NCBI RefSeq assembly: GCF_004402215.1
Contig: NZ_SOEZ01000043.1
Coordinates: forward strand, 1-40,650
DNA: 40,650 nucleotides
DNA from: Cryobacterium tagatosivorans
GTDB taxonomy: Bacteria; Actinomycetota; Actinomycetes; Actinomycetales; Microbacteriaceae
Reading direction: 5' to 3'
Both the position numbers and the translations under genes were made by a program. The notes beneath the pieces are model-generated. The model saw only the letters and a program-made list of their open reading frames with translations. It was not told the DNA's origin and ran no database searches. The stretch's first letter is position 1, and each line of letters opens with the position of its first letter. This document shows, piece after piece, positions 32,135 to 39,693 of the stretch.

Positions 32135-33736
32135 TCAGCTGGTGAGCTCACCGACCGTGACGGACACCGTGGTCGACTTGCCGTCGCGCACGTAGGTGAG
32201 CTTGGCGTCGGCCCCGGCGGCGAGGGCGCGCACCTGCGCGGTCAGGTCGTTCGCGTCGGTGATCGGCACACCGTTGAAGTTGGTGACGACGTCACCCGAC
32301 TTCAGGCCGGCCTTCTCGGCCGCGCCCCCGGCGGAGATCTCCTTGATGAGCGCGCCGACGGTGGCGCTGTCGGCGTCGCTGGTCGCACTCTGGACCGACG
32401 CGCCGAGCAGCCCGTGGGTTGCCTTGCCGTCGGCGATGAGCTCGTCGGAGATGCGGTGGGCCAGGTTCGACGGGATGGCGAAGCCGACGCCGATGCTGCC
32501 GGCCGCGGTGGTGGAGCTTCCGCCGGCGTTGGCGATGGCCACGTTGATCCCGATCAGCTGGCCCTTGCCGTTGAGCAGCGCGCCGCCCGAGTTTCCGGGG
32601 TTGATCGCGGCATCCGTCTGGATGACGGGCAAGGAGATGCTGCCCTTGGACTGGCCCGACTGCTGCTGGGAACCGTCTTCCTTGGGGATGTCGAAGTTCC
32701 AGAAGTCGAACGGGTTCTGGCCGTCGTTCTGATCGTTCTGGCCCGGCTCCTCGGTGGTCTTCGGCGCCGCGGAGGAGGCGACCGTGATGCTGCGGTTGAG
32801 CGCGCTCACGATCCCGTTCGTCACGGTTCCGGCGAGTCCGAGCGGCGCGCCGATGGCGATTGCCGTGTCACCGACGTTGAGCTTGGCCGAGTCGGCCCAG
32901 TCGATCGCCTGCAGTCCCGACGCGTCGGTCAGTTTGATGACCGCCAGGTCGGAGACCGGGTCGGTTCCGACGACGGTCGCCTTGTACAGCTTGCCGTCCT
33001 GGGCCGTCACCTGGATTTTCGCGTCGGCCACGGCGCCGTCGAGGGTCACGACGTGCGTGTTCGTGAGCACGTAACCGTCTTTGCTGAGGATGACGCCGGA
33101 GCCCGTGCCACCGGCATTGCCGCTCGCCACGCTGATCGTGACGACGCTCGGCGACGACTTCGCGGCCACCGCGGTGATTTCCGTGACGCTGTCGCTGTTG
33201 TTGACAACGACGTTGCCCGGTCCCTCGGCCTGGCTGACCGGCACGCCGTTGCTCTGCTGGGTCAGGACCAGCGCGGTGACGCCGGCACCGGATACGCCTC
33301 CGACGAGGGCGCCGATGGCCAGCGCCGCGACCAGGGCAACGCTCCCCTTGCGCCGGGCAGGCTCCTTCGGCGGGATGGGGCCGTACTGTTCGGTGGGGTA
33401 GCCGTCCTGGTAGGCGGCGGTCGGCTGGGGCTGCGGTGCTCCCGGGTAGCCGGGGCCGGCCGAAGGCGCCGCGAAGGGGCGCCCGAAGGCATCGGTGCCG
33501 TAGGACTCGGTCGGACCGGTTTCGCCGGCAGCGGGAGCAGCGGGAGCAGCGGGAGCAGCGGGGGCGCCGTAGCCGCCGGGCGCCTGCGGAGCGGCGGGCG
33601 GAACATCCGTCGCTGGGGGCGCGGCGGGGCCGGCCTCGGCGGGCTCGTTCGCCTGCGGCTGGCCCGAAGTCTGGTCTGAAGTCTGGTCTGGAGTGTGGTC
33701 TGGAGTGTTGCCGGGATCTTGATTGCTGTCGGTCAT
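32135..33736 (-). CDS. htrA: HtrA/DegP-like membrane-anchored serine protease with PDZ domain
   Basis: Trypsin-like (S1C) envelope quality-control protease of 533 aa. N-terminal cytoplasmic Pro/Ala/Gln-rich region (1-130), one membrane anchor (about 131-158, GSVALVAALAIGALVGG), then the protease domain with catalytic His228 (TNTHVV), Asp263 (SDLAVI) and Ser383 (GNSGG), and a PDZ domain (about 440-530). A roughly 50-residue Asn/Gln/Asp-rich insertion (about 317-367) lies just before the Ser strand. ATG at 33736 with AAGGAG. A TATAAA box at 33785-33790 lies 49 nt upstream. A 9-bp tandem repeat encodes the APA stretch near residues 58-70. Confidence 0.95.
   Translation of the reverse strand: MTDSNQDPGNTPDHTPDQTSDQTSGQPQANEPAEAGPAAPPATDVPPAAPQAPGGYGAPAAPAAPAAPAAGETGPTESYGTDAFGRPFAAPSAGPGYPGAPQPQPTAAYQDGYPTEQYGPIPPKEPARRKGSVALVAALAIGALVGGVSGAGVTALVLTQQSNGVPVSQAEGPGNVVVNNSDSVTEITAVAAKSSPSVVTISVASGNAGGTGSGVILSKDGYVLTNTHVVTLDGAVADAKIQVTAQDGKLYKATVVGTDPVSDLAVIKLTDASGLQAIDWADSAKLNVGDTAIAIGAPLGLAGTVTNGIVSALNRSITVASSAAPKTTEEPGQNDQNDGQNPFDFWNFDIPKEDGSQQQSGQSKGSISLPVIQTDAAINPGNSGGALLNGKGQLIGINVAIANAGGSSTTAAGSIGVGFAIPSNLAHRISDELIADGKATHGLLGASVQSATSDADSATVGALIKEISAGGAAEKAGLKSGDVVTNFNGVPITDANDLTAQVRALAAGADAKLTYVRDGKSTTVSVTVGELTS
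33528..33563. repeat. 9-bp tandem repeat inside htrA
   Basis: Four units of GCAGCGGGA (last one degenerate), encoding the PAA-PAA-PAA segment of the HtrA N-terminus. In frame, so copy changes would only lengthen the linker. Confidence 0.8.
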
Positions 33737-33784
33737 GGTGTGCTCCTTCCAAGCGTTGCCAGCTTCGCGCCCGAACCTGAACGT

Positions 33785-33790
33785 TTTATA
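33785..33790 (-). promoter_or_regulatory. Candidate -10 box of htrA
   Basis: TATAAA on the minus strand, 48 nt before the htrA ATG, in an otherwise GC-rich gap. No convincing -35 at 17 nt is seen. Confidence 0.4.
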
Positions 33791-33856
33791 TGCACAGGCT
33801 GAGAGCGTCCCATGACGAGGCCGTGACCTTGCCCGGGGCCTCGCAGCTGCGCTCCG

Positions 33857-34681
33857 TCAGCAGCCGGGGCCGCTCGGATTGCGGGTGCACTCCCGGGCAA
33901 CCAGCACGGTCCTCGCTGTGTCGGCGGGGGCTGTGATCGGGTTTGCCGGCACGGCCAGCGTACCCCCAATGCCCTTCCACGGCTGGCCGGCGAAACGGTA
34001 CTCGGCCGCGTAGTCGACGGCCAGGGTGATGACGTAGTCTCCCGCTGCGAGGTAGGTGTGGCTGGTGGCCGTTTCCGAGAATTCGGGCAGGTTCTGGTCT
34101 GCCCAGCGGGCACCACCCGTGGTCGAACCGCCCGTCGCTCCATCGCCGTAGTTCCAGCGGTAGCCCGCGGGCGTGAACCTCACCTCGGCGGGGAACCCGA
34201 GCAGCAGGCCCGACCTGGTGTGCGCGGATGCCGCGGCGAAGAAGTTGGTGGGGAGTCCCACCACGATCCAGCCGTTCGGTTCCATCCCCTGGGTCGGGAC
34301 GACCGGCTGGAAGTTCACGAGGTCGCTCATGCTCACCACAAGGCTCGGGTCGCAGGGCGAGCGAGGCACGCAGTTGACGGTGAAGCCGTCCCGCACGATC
34401 ACCATCGGGTCCGCGAGGTCGATGGAGCCCTGGGCGCCGTCCTGGCCGCCGCCGGGGCCGGTTCCGTTGACACCGCGGGGCGTTCCTACGCCTCCACCGG
34501 AGTTGCTGTCGAACCCCGCCGAAAGGTCCACCCCGCCGTGGTCGAACACGCCGCTTGCTTCCGGGCAGTTGCTTCCGACGCGCTGGGCCAGAGTGCAGGC
34601 AAACGCAATCGGTGCGTCGAATACTACTGATGCCAGAACAACCAAGACCAGAGCCATTAACAGAAATTCTCGCCTGACCAT
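33857..34681 (-). CDS. Exported PKD-domain protein
   Basis: A 274-aa exported protein. N-terminal signal-like helix (about 6-28, LLMALVLVVLASVVFDAPIA), then a Gly/Asn-rich linker (55-85) and a PKD-type domain (about 170-225) with YRWNYGDGATG as the PKD WDFGDG-like turn and SHTYLAAGDYVITLAVDY as the final strand. Cysteines: CTLAQ, NCPEA, NCVPRSPC, ECTRNPSGPGC. The protein ends in Cys. ATG at 34681 preceded by GGGAAGA. The start lies inside the 3' end of the lipoprotein gene (25-nt overlap), so both are co-translated. Likely cell-surface; exact role unknown. Confidence 0.8.
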   Translation of the reverse strand: MVRREFLLMALVLVVLASVVFDAPIAFACTLAQRVGSNCPEASGVFDHGGVDLSAGFDSNSGGGVGTPRGVNGTGPGGGQDGAQGSIDLADPMVIVRDGFTVNCVPRSPCDPSLVVSMSDLVNFQPVVPTQGMEPNGWIVVGLPTNFFAAASAHTRSGLLLGFPAEVRFTPAGYRWNYGDGATGGSTTGGARWADQNLPEFSETATSHTYLAAGDYVITLAVDYAAEYRFAGQPWKGIGGTLAVPANPITAPADTARTVLVARECTRNPSGPGC

Positions 34682-35229
34682 ACGTCTTCCCTGTCTATGA
34701 GGAGAGTGGATGGATCCCGACTGCTCGATACCAAACTCACCTGCAACGGAATGCGATTTGGCCGATCAGTCGGGGTTCTATCAGTGCCGTTGCGATCGAC
34801 CAATCGAACGCTGGACACATCCGAGCAGAGGTACAAGGCCACCTCAGCCTTACCCGTCGATTCGTCGCCGTATCGCACGAGGGACACTGTGTCGTACATC
34901 GATTCCCCTCGACTCGAACGACCATCCTGTGCGAAGGCTTCGAAACCGGCAAGGAGTTCGGGAAGGTAAGAGCGGGTCGCTAACGGCGCAATCCGAGAGG
35001 ACTCGGCGCCTCCGTCTGCCGTTATCAGGTCAGACATGGCTTGGTACGCGGCGTAGGCCTTTTCGGCGGCGGCGAGCGCTTCCTCGTCGGACGCGAAGAC
35101 AGGGGCATCCGTGCCGGCGGCCGTGTGGCTGGGAGCGGGAGCCGGGGCTGTGGCGCACGCGGCGAGCGCCGGCATGACCAGCATCGCCGTGGCGCACACT
35201 GTGAGCAGGTGATGGGACGGAGTCCGCAT
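34657..35229 (-). CDS. Lipoprotein of unknown function
   Basis: A 190-aa predicted lipoprotein. Basic N-terminus, hydrophobic helix and lipobox ALAAC (Cys25), followed by an Ala/Pro/Ser-rich linker. The mature part begins with a helical ASDEEALAAAEKAYAAYQAM and carries MYDTVSLVRYGDES and ALYLCSDVSSVRLVDRNG. The last residue is Cys. ATG at 35229 with TACCGT 6 nt upstream. It overlaps the PKD-domain gene by 25 nt. The pair probably acts together at the outer side of the membrane. I do not recognise a family with certainty. Confidence 0.82.
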   Translation of the reverse strand: MRTPSHHLLTVCATAMLVMPALAACATAPAPAPSHTAAGTDAPVFASDEEALAAAEKAYAAYQAMSDLITADGGAESSRIAPLATRSYLPELLAGFEAFAQDGRSSRGESMYDTVSLVRYGDESTGKAEVALYLCSDVSSVRLVDRNGTDRTPTDRPNRIPLQVSLVSSSRDPSTLLIDREDVWSGENFC

Positions 35230-35235
35230 GCAGCC

Positions 35236-35241
35236 ACGGTA
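35236..35241 (-). promoter_or_regulatory. -10 box, leaderless-type promoter of the lipoprotein gene
   Basis: TACCGT (minus strand) ends 6 nt before the ATG at 35229. Confidence 0.5.
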
Positions 35242-35334
35242 GGGCAGAGTCCCGCTGCCGCGTGCGATCTATCCACAGGGGCAGAATCGCAGCGCGACGC
35301 GGAGCGACAAGGAGAGACACGGAGAGACGACCAC

Positions 35335-35370
35335 ATGTCGTACCTTGGACCCATGCAGGTGACACGATGA
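35335..35370 (+). promoter_or_regulatory. Possible short upstream ORF before the aminotransferase
   Basis: An 11-codon frame (MSYLGPMQVTR, stop TGA 35368-35370) overlaps the aminotransferase ATG by ATGA. GGAGAGA lies upstream. Alternatively, a TACCTT box (35341-35346) puts a leaderless start at the internal ATG 35353, giving the 5-codon MQVTR. Either would couple translation into the enzyme gene, which lacks a strong ribosome-binding site. Coding is unproven. Confidence 0.35.
35341..35346 (+). promoter_or_regulatory. -10 box upstream of the aminotransferase
   Basis: TACCTT ends 6 nt before ATG 35353, which is 14 nt before the aminotransferase start. It could give a leaderless mini-ORF or a very short leader. 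Confidence 0.4.
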
Positions 35371-36575
35371 CGATTCCCGGCGGTTGGCAGCGCACGGCCC
35401 GCGGGGCCGGGCTCCTCACCGATGACGGCAGCGTCACCGCGAGCATTTTCGCCGAGATGAGCGCCCTCGCCGGCAGAACCGGCGCGATCAACCTTGGCCA
35501 GGGTTTCCCCGACGAGGACGGGCCCGCCGAAGTGCTCGAGGCCGCACGCCGGGCGATCGCCGACGGCATCAACCAGTACCCGCCCGGGCGCGGCATGCCC
35601 GTGCTCCTCGAGGCCATCGCCCGGCACCAGCACCGGTTCTACGGCCTCACCGTCGACCCTGGTTCCGAAGTGCTCGTGACCGCCGGGGCGACCGAGGCAC
35701 TCGCCGCCACGATGCTCGCGCTCCTCGAACCGGGAGACGAGGTGGTCACATTCGAACCGTTCTACGACGCCTACGGCGGTCTGATCGCGCTCGGCGGCGG
35801 CATCCATCGCACGGTGCGCCTGCGCTCCCCCGGCTTCCAGCCCGACCTCGACGAGCTCCGCGACGCCGTCACAGACCGCACCCGCCTCATCGTGGTGAAC
35901 AATCCACACAACCCCACCGGCGCCGTGTTCCCGCGGGAGACCCTCGAACTCATCGTGGAGCTCGCCCACCAGCACGACGCGCTCATCGTCACCGACGAGG
36001 TCTACGAGCACCTCACGTTCGGGGATGAGCACATCCCCGTTTCGACACTCCCGGGGGCGAAGGAACGCACCGTCACGATCTCGTCGGGCGGGAAGACGTT
36101 CAACACCACGGGCTGGAAGATCGGCTGGCTCACGGCGCCCGCCCCGCTGGTCACGGCGATCCTGGCGGTCAAGCAGTTCCTCACCTACGTCAACGGCGCG
36201 CCGTTCCAGCCGGCGATCGCGCTGGGCCTCGACCTGCCCGACACCTTCTTCTCCGGCATCGCGTCCGACCTCCGCGCCAAGCGTGACGTGCTGGCTCGCG
36301 GGCTGACGGCCGCGGGATTCTCCATCACCGTGCCGCAGGGGTCCTATTTCATCGTCGCGGATGCCACACCGCTGGGCTACTCGGACGGCGCCGACTTCTG
36401 CCGCCGCCTGCCCGACCTCGCCGGGGTCGTTGGGGTGCCGATCACGGCCTTCTGCTCCCCGGAGCACCGGGCCGAGTACGCGCCGCTCGTGCGCTTCGCC
36501 TACTGCAAGAAACCGGACCTGCTCGAACGTGCCGCCGCCCAGCTGTCCGGGATCTCGCGGGGTTCCGCCCGCTGA
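35367..36575 (+). CDS. PLP-dependent class I/II aminotransferase
   Basis: A 402-aa fold-type I aminotransferase resembling the kynurenine/methionine and DapC-like (succinyldiaminopimelate) group. INLGQGFPDEDGP (about 39-51) at the N-terminus, INQYPPGRGMP (about 66-76), TAGATEAL (PLP phosphate site), VVNNPHNPTGAVFPRE (the Asn/Pro motif, about 173-188), VTDEVYEHLTF (PLP pyridine Asp/Tyr), SSGGKTFNTTGWKIGW (about 237-252) with the Schiff-base Lys near 241, and a C-terminal Arg in LVRFAYCK. ATG at 35367; the open frame upstream is not coding. Substrate not determined. Confidence 0.92.
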   Translation: MTIPGGWQRTARGAGLLTDDGSVTASIFAEMSALAGRTGAINLGQGFPDEDGPAEVLEAARRAIADGINQYPPGRGMPVLLEAIARHQHRFYGLTVDPGSEVLVTAGATEALAATMLALLEPGDEVVTFEPFYDAYGGLIALGGGIHRTVRLRSPGFQPDLDELRDAVTDRTRLIVVNNPHNPTGAVFPRETLELIVELAHQHDALIVTDEVYEHLTFGDEHIPVSTLPGAKERTVTISSGGKTFNTTGWKIGWLTAPAPLVTAILAVKQFLTYVNGAPFQPAIALGLDLPDTFFSGIASDLRAKRDVLARGLTAAGFSITVPQGSYFIVADATPLGYSDGADFCRRLPDLAGVVGVPITAFCSPEHRAEYAPLVRFAYCKKPDLLERAAAQLSGISRGSAR

Positions 36576-36577
36576 GA

Positions 36578-36624
36578 TGCGGACAAAGTACCTTCAATTG
36601 CGAAATGAAGGTACTTTGTCCGCA
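36578..36624. repeat. Long palindrome, copy B (between convergent genes)
   Basis: Perfect 19-bp inverted repeat (36578-36596 with 36606-36624, arm TGCGGACAAAGTACCTTCA) with a 9-nt loop. It shares 40 of 47 positions with 10736-10782. It lies 2 nt past the aminotransferase stop and 20 nt before the convergent OYE gene stop, so it may end both transcripts. The shared sequence with copy A points to a dispersed repeat family. Confidence 0.88.
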
Positions 36625-36644
36625 AGTCAAACCGGATGCCGGGG

Positions 36645-37718
36645 CTAGTGAGCCAGCGCCGGGTAGTCGGTGTAGCCGGCCGCTCCGTCGCCGTAGAAGG
36701 TCAGCGGATCGGCCGTGTTCAGCGGCAGGTCCTCCTGCCAGCGGCGCGCGAGGTCGGGGTTGGCCAGGGCCGGACGACCGACGACGACGGCATCGGCGAG
36801 CCCGTCGCGCAGCAGTCCGCGCGCTTCCTCGCGGGTCGTGACGGTCCCGAAGCCACTGTTGACGAGCGCCGGTCCACCGAAGCGTGCCCGCAACTCCTGC
36901 AGCAGTTCAGCGGACGGGTCCTTGTGCAGGATGCTCAGGTAGGCGAGCTTGAGCGGGGCGATCGCGTCGAGCAGGGCGCCGTAGGTGGCCAGCACGTCCG
37001 CGGCATTCGGCTCGAGGGCGTCCTGGATGTTGTGCTCCGGTGAGATCCGGAGACCCACGCGGCCGGCACCGATAGCCTCGGCCACGGCCGTGACGACCTC
37101 GGCGACAAAGCGCGCGCGGTTGGCCGGCGAGCCGCCGTAGGCGTCATCGCGCCGGTTCGAGGCCGGGGAGAGGAATTCGTGCAGCAGGTAGCCGTTGGCG
37201 GAGTGGATCTCGACGCCGTCGAGGCCCGCCGCGATGGCGTCCCTGGATGCCTGGACGAACTCGGCAATGATGCCGGGCAGCTCAGCCGTCGCGAGCGCCC
37301 GTGGGACCGGGTAGGCCTGCTTGCCTTCGTAGGTGTGGGTTTCGCCCTCGATGGCGATCGCGCTCGGTGCGACGACCTCGCGGCCACCGTTCGTTCCCTC
37401 GTGCGAGACGCGTCCGGCATGCATGACCTGGGCGACGATGAGCCCGCCGGCCGCGTGCACCGCGTCGGCCACGTTTTTCCAGCCCGCGAGCTGTTCGGGC
37501 GTCACGAGACCCGGTTGGCCGGGGTATCCCTGCCCGGCATGGCTGGGGTAGACGCCCTCGGAGATGATCAGCCCGAGCGACGCCCGCTGCCGGTAGTGCT
37601 CCACCACGAGCGGTCCGGGGACACCCGCCGATCCGGATCGCAGTCGGGTCAGGGGAGCCATGACCATCCGGTTGGACAGTTCCAGCTCGCCGAGGGTCAG
37701 GGGGGTAAACAATTTCAC
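36645..37718 (-). CDS. Old Yellow Enzyme-type NAD(P)H:flavin oxidoreductase / alkene reductase
   Basis: A 357-aa (beta/alpha)8-barrel FMN enzyme of the OYE family that reduces activated C=C bonds such as enones or nitroalkenes. MAPLTRLRS (about 21-29) is the FMN-binding start, QVMHAGRVSH lies near 96-105, HSANGYLLHEFLSP (about 172-185) has the substrate-binding His/Asn pair, SNRRDDAYGGS follows, and VGLRISPEHN and VVVGRPALANPDLARR line the phosphate site. GTG at 37718 with AAGAAG upstream. Convergent with the aminotransferase; divergent from an alpha/beta hydrolase. Natural substrate unknown. Confidence 0.93.
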   Translation of the reverse strand: MKLFTPLTLGELELSNRMVMAPLTRLRSGSAGVPGPLVVEHYRQRASLGLIISEGVYPSHAGQGYPGQPGLVTPEQLAGWKNVADAVHAAGGLIVAQVMHAGRVSHEGTNGGREVVAPSAIAIEGETHTYEGKQAYPVPRALATAELPGIIAEFVQASRDAIAAGLDGVEIHSANGYLLHEFLSPASNRRDDAYGGSPANRARFVAEVVTAVAEAIGAGRVGLRISPEHNIQDALEPNAADVLATYGALLDAIAPLKLAYLSILHKDPSAELLQELRARFGGPALVNSGFGTVTTREEARGLLRDGLADAVVVGRPALANPDLARRWQEDLPLNTADPLTFYGDGAAGYTDYPALAH

Positions 37719-37848
37719 AAAGAACTTCTTTCCGTTGAAGCGGCAGTACGTGAGGGAAGCGGGTTCCCCCTGTCGCCAACCTCGCTGTCCACAGCCCTAT
37801 TCCGCCACCCGGCCAATCCACAGGACGCGCCGGCGACGAACAGCAACC

Positions 37849-38865
37849 ATGAACACCGCGCTTCCGGCCAGCCTCTCCGCAGCGGGGCGCACCGCGAGTC
37901 CCGCGGGGTACTGCCCCTTCCCGATCACGACGGATGCCCGCCGGTTCGGCCTGGAGACCAGTTCCCTGATGCTCCGCTCCGGCCCGGTCGCGGTGCGCCA
38001 CGGCCGCCGTACGGGCGGCGACACCGCGACGATTCTCCTGCACGGCGCGGCCGGATCGTGGTCGACCTGGACTCCCCTGCTCCGCGCCGCCGACCTCCGC
38101 ACTACCGGCCTCCGCACTACCGGCCTCCGCGGCACCGACGCCTCGGACGGCGCCTCGCTCAGCGACCTGATCATCCCGGACCTCCCCGGCTGGGGCGACA
38201 CTCCCCTGCCGAACGACGAGAACGCGCTGACCATCGAGGCGATGGCGGCACTGGTCGCCGAGATCGCCCGGGCGCTCGGCTACAGCCGCTGGGTGGTGAT
38301 CGGCCACTCGATGGGCGGCTTCATCGCACTGGAGTTGGCCTCCGCGGAGGTGCGCGCCACCAGGTTCGTCGGCCTGGTGTCGGCGACGACCTTCTCCGTG
38401 GTCGAGAGCGTGCGGCATCCGTTTGCCCGGTTCGCGCTGTTGCCCGGCTACACCACGCTCCTCCAGGTGATGCGTGCCCTCAGCCTGGCCGGACCGGCGG
38501 GCACCGCGCTCGTGCGCGGCCTCGGACGGGCCTCCCTCCTCCGGCCGCTCGTTGGTCCCCTGTTCAGCCGCCCCCGCCGGATCGGCTCCAGCGTGGTCGC
38601 AGCCCTCGGGGCCGAGGCCCGCCCCCGGGCCTTCGCGCTCGCCTCCGCGCGCGCCGGAGAGTACGACCCCGAGCAGGCGTGGACCCGCATCCGGTGCCCG
38701 GTGCGAGCCCAGCAGGGTGACCGGGACGTCTTCGTGGCGGACTCCGACGCTCCGCGGCTGGGCGCGGTGATCGTCGACTTCGAGTCACGCACCGTGGGCG
38801 ACACGGGGCACTTCGGGCACATCGAGCGTCCGGAAGAGACGCTGCGGCTGCTAGCCGGCCGCTAG
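37849..38865 (+). CDS. Alpha/beta hydrolase
   Basis: A 338-aa alpha/beta-hydrolase. The oxyanion strand LLHGAAGSWSTW (about 63-74), PDLPGWGDTPLP (about 109-120), the nucleophile elbow GHSMGG (about 151-156, Ser153), a helical cap region (about 180-270) and C-terminal GDTGHFGHIE with the catalytic His. The likely acid is Asp in QQGDRDVFVADSD. A short insertion LRTTGLRTTGLRGTD (about 82-96) from a 15-bp tandem DNA repeat lengthens the loop between strands. The N-terminus has about 35 extra residues. ATG at 37849; no clear ribosome-binding site. Its stop overlaps the convergent small membrane protein by CTAG. Substrate unknown. Confidence 0.88.
   Translation: MNTALPASLSAAGRTASPAGYCPFPITTDARRFGLETSSLMLRSGPVAVRHGRRTGGDTATILLHGAAGSWSTWTPLLRAADLRTTGLRTTGLRGTDASDGASLSDLIIPDLPGWGDTPLPNDENALTIEAMAALVAEIARALGYSRWVVIGHSMGGFIALELASAEVRATRFVGLVSATTFSVVESVRHPFARFALLPGYTTLLQVMRALSLAGPAGTALVRGLGRASLLRPLVGPLFSRPRRIGSSVVAALGAEARPRAFALASARAGEYDPEQAWTRIRCPVRAQQGDRDVFVADSDAPRLGAVIVDFESRTVGDTGHFGHIERPEETLRLLAGR
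38094..38138. repeat. 15-bp tandem repeat inside the alpha/beta hydrolase gene
   Basis: Two identical units of CCTCCGCACTACCGG and a third degenerate one. In frame, encoding LRTTG-LRTTG-LRGTD. Copy changes would alter the loop length only. Confidence 0.85.
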
Positions 38866-39092
38866 GGAACCCTGGTCACCTTGCTCTCGATCGCTGCCAG
38901 TCGCGCGTCGAGGGAATCGAGGCGGGCAAGCACCTGGCGGTTGACCTCGGCGCTGTCTTCGGCGGCGCGCGTCGCGCCCGGTCCCGTCGCCATGGCGATG
39001 TCCTTCTTGGTCTTGAAGTACATCGCGAAGATTGCCACCGTGATCCCACCGATGATCGCCGCCAGCGGTATCGCGTAGACCCAGTAATCCAT
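38862..39092 (-). CDS. Small single-helix membrane protein
   Basis: A 76-aa protein. N-terminal membrane helix (about 3-26, WVYAIPLAAIIGGITVAIFAM), a short basic stop-transfer stretch (KTKKD) and a C-terminal helical region with leucine/alanine heptads (EVNRQVLARLDSLDARLAAIESKV) likely to form a coiled coil. ATG at 39092 with GGGAGC upstream is preferred over an in-frame start at 39152. It shares the tetramer CTAG with the hydrolase stop. Function unknown. Confidence 0.78.
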   Translation of the reverse strand: MDYWVYAIPLAAIIGGITVAIFAMYFKTKKDIAMATGPGATRAAEDSAEVNRQVLARLDSLDARLAAIESKVTRVP

Positions 39093-39247
39093 TTCGGTGC
39101 TCCCATTCCCGGGTGGGCGCCGATTCGGTCGTCCGCACACCCGCTGGGCCACACGCTACCCACACGTCGGCCCGCTGTCGCTTCTCTTGCGCTGCCGTAA
39201 TGATGCGAGGATAGTTGAGGGAACCTCCAAGCTCTTTAGCAAGTGGT

Positions 39248-39253
39248 TATAAT
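39248..39253 (+). promoter_or_regulatory. Consensus -10 box of the DUF7882 gene
   Basis: Perfect TATAAT, 53 nt before the ATG at 39307, giving a leader of roughly 45 nt. No good -35 is seen at the standard spacing. It is the best sigma-70-type -10 match noted in the window. Confidence 0.6.
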
Positions 39254-39306
39254 CGCTTTCACCAGCTTCCGGCACCCCACCTCACTGACCGACTGAAAGC
39301 GGCACC

Positions 39307-39693
39307 ATGGGCTCGTTAACCTACGACAGGGTGACAGTCGATTTCGATGATCGAATCCTGGCTCACCTGCAAATCGTTATTGTGCAGAAGCTGCGTCGAG
39401 GCGAGAGTTTCCTGCTGTCCTGGCGGAATGCCGCGGAGGTCGGCGACGGCCGCAGCTCCGCCTGGCTGCACCCGGCCATCCCGCTCTACTTCAAGTTCTC
39501 CGGGGGCCAGCCGCCCTCGATCAATCCGCTGTGGCTCGCCCAGCTCACCCGCTCCGCCAACAGCTCGCAGGGGCTGGTGGCCACTGGGGAGGACCGCTCC
39601 CTGGCCGAACCGGCTCATTCGTCGCGCCCCGAGGCCTCGTTCAACGTCCACGCCGCTCCGCCGTCACAGGCGACCGTCGCGACAGGGGGCTGA
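39307..39693 (+). CDS. DUF7882-family small protein
   Basis: A 128-aa protein of the family common in Microbacteriaceae (sometimes mislabelled as an ATP-dependent DNA ligase fragment). The recognisable N-terminal 80 residues: MGSLTYDRVTVDFDDRILAH, then VQKLRRGESFLLSW and GDGRSSAWLHPAIPLYFKF, followed by NPLWLAQLTRSANSSQGL (about 76-93). The C-terminus is a Ser/Ala/Pro-rich tail. No membrane segment. It has its own TATAAT promoter. Its last 79 nt overlap the convergent nitrilase gene, which may limit expression. Function unknown. Confidence 0.85.
   Translation: MGSLTYDRVTVDFDDRILAHLQIVIVQKLRRGESFLLSWRNAAEVGDGRSSAWLHPAIPLYFKFSGGQPPSINPLWLAQLTRSANSSQGLVATGEDRSLAEPAHSSRPEASFNVHAAPPSQATVATGG

Noticed and set aside
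32021..33679. Plus-strand frame of 552 codons antisense to htrA
   Set aside because: Arises from third-position GC bias; htrA has full catalytic motifs.
35025..36467. Minus-strand open frame of about 480 codons antisense to the aminotransferase
   Set aside because: Antisense shadow; the plus-strand gene has all PLP motifs.
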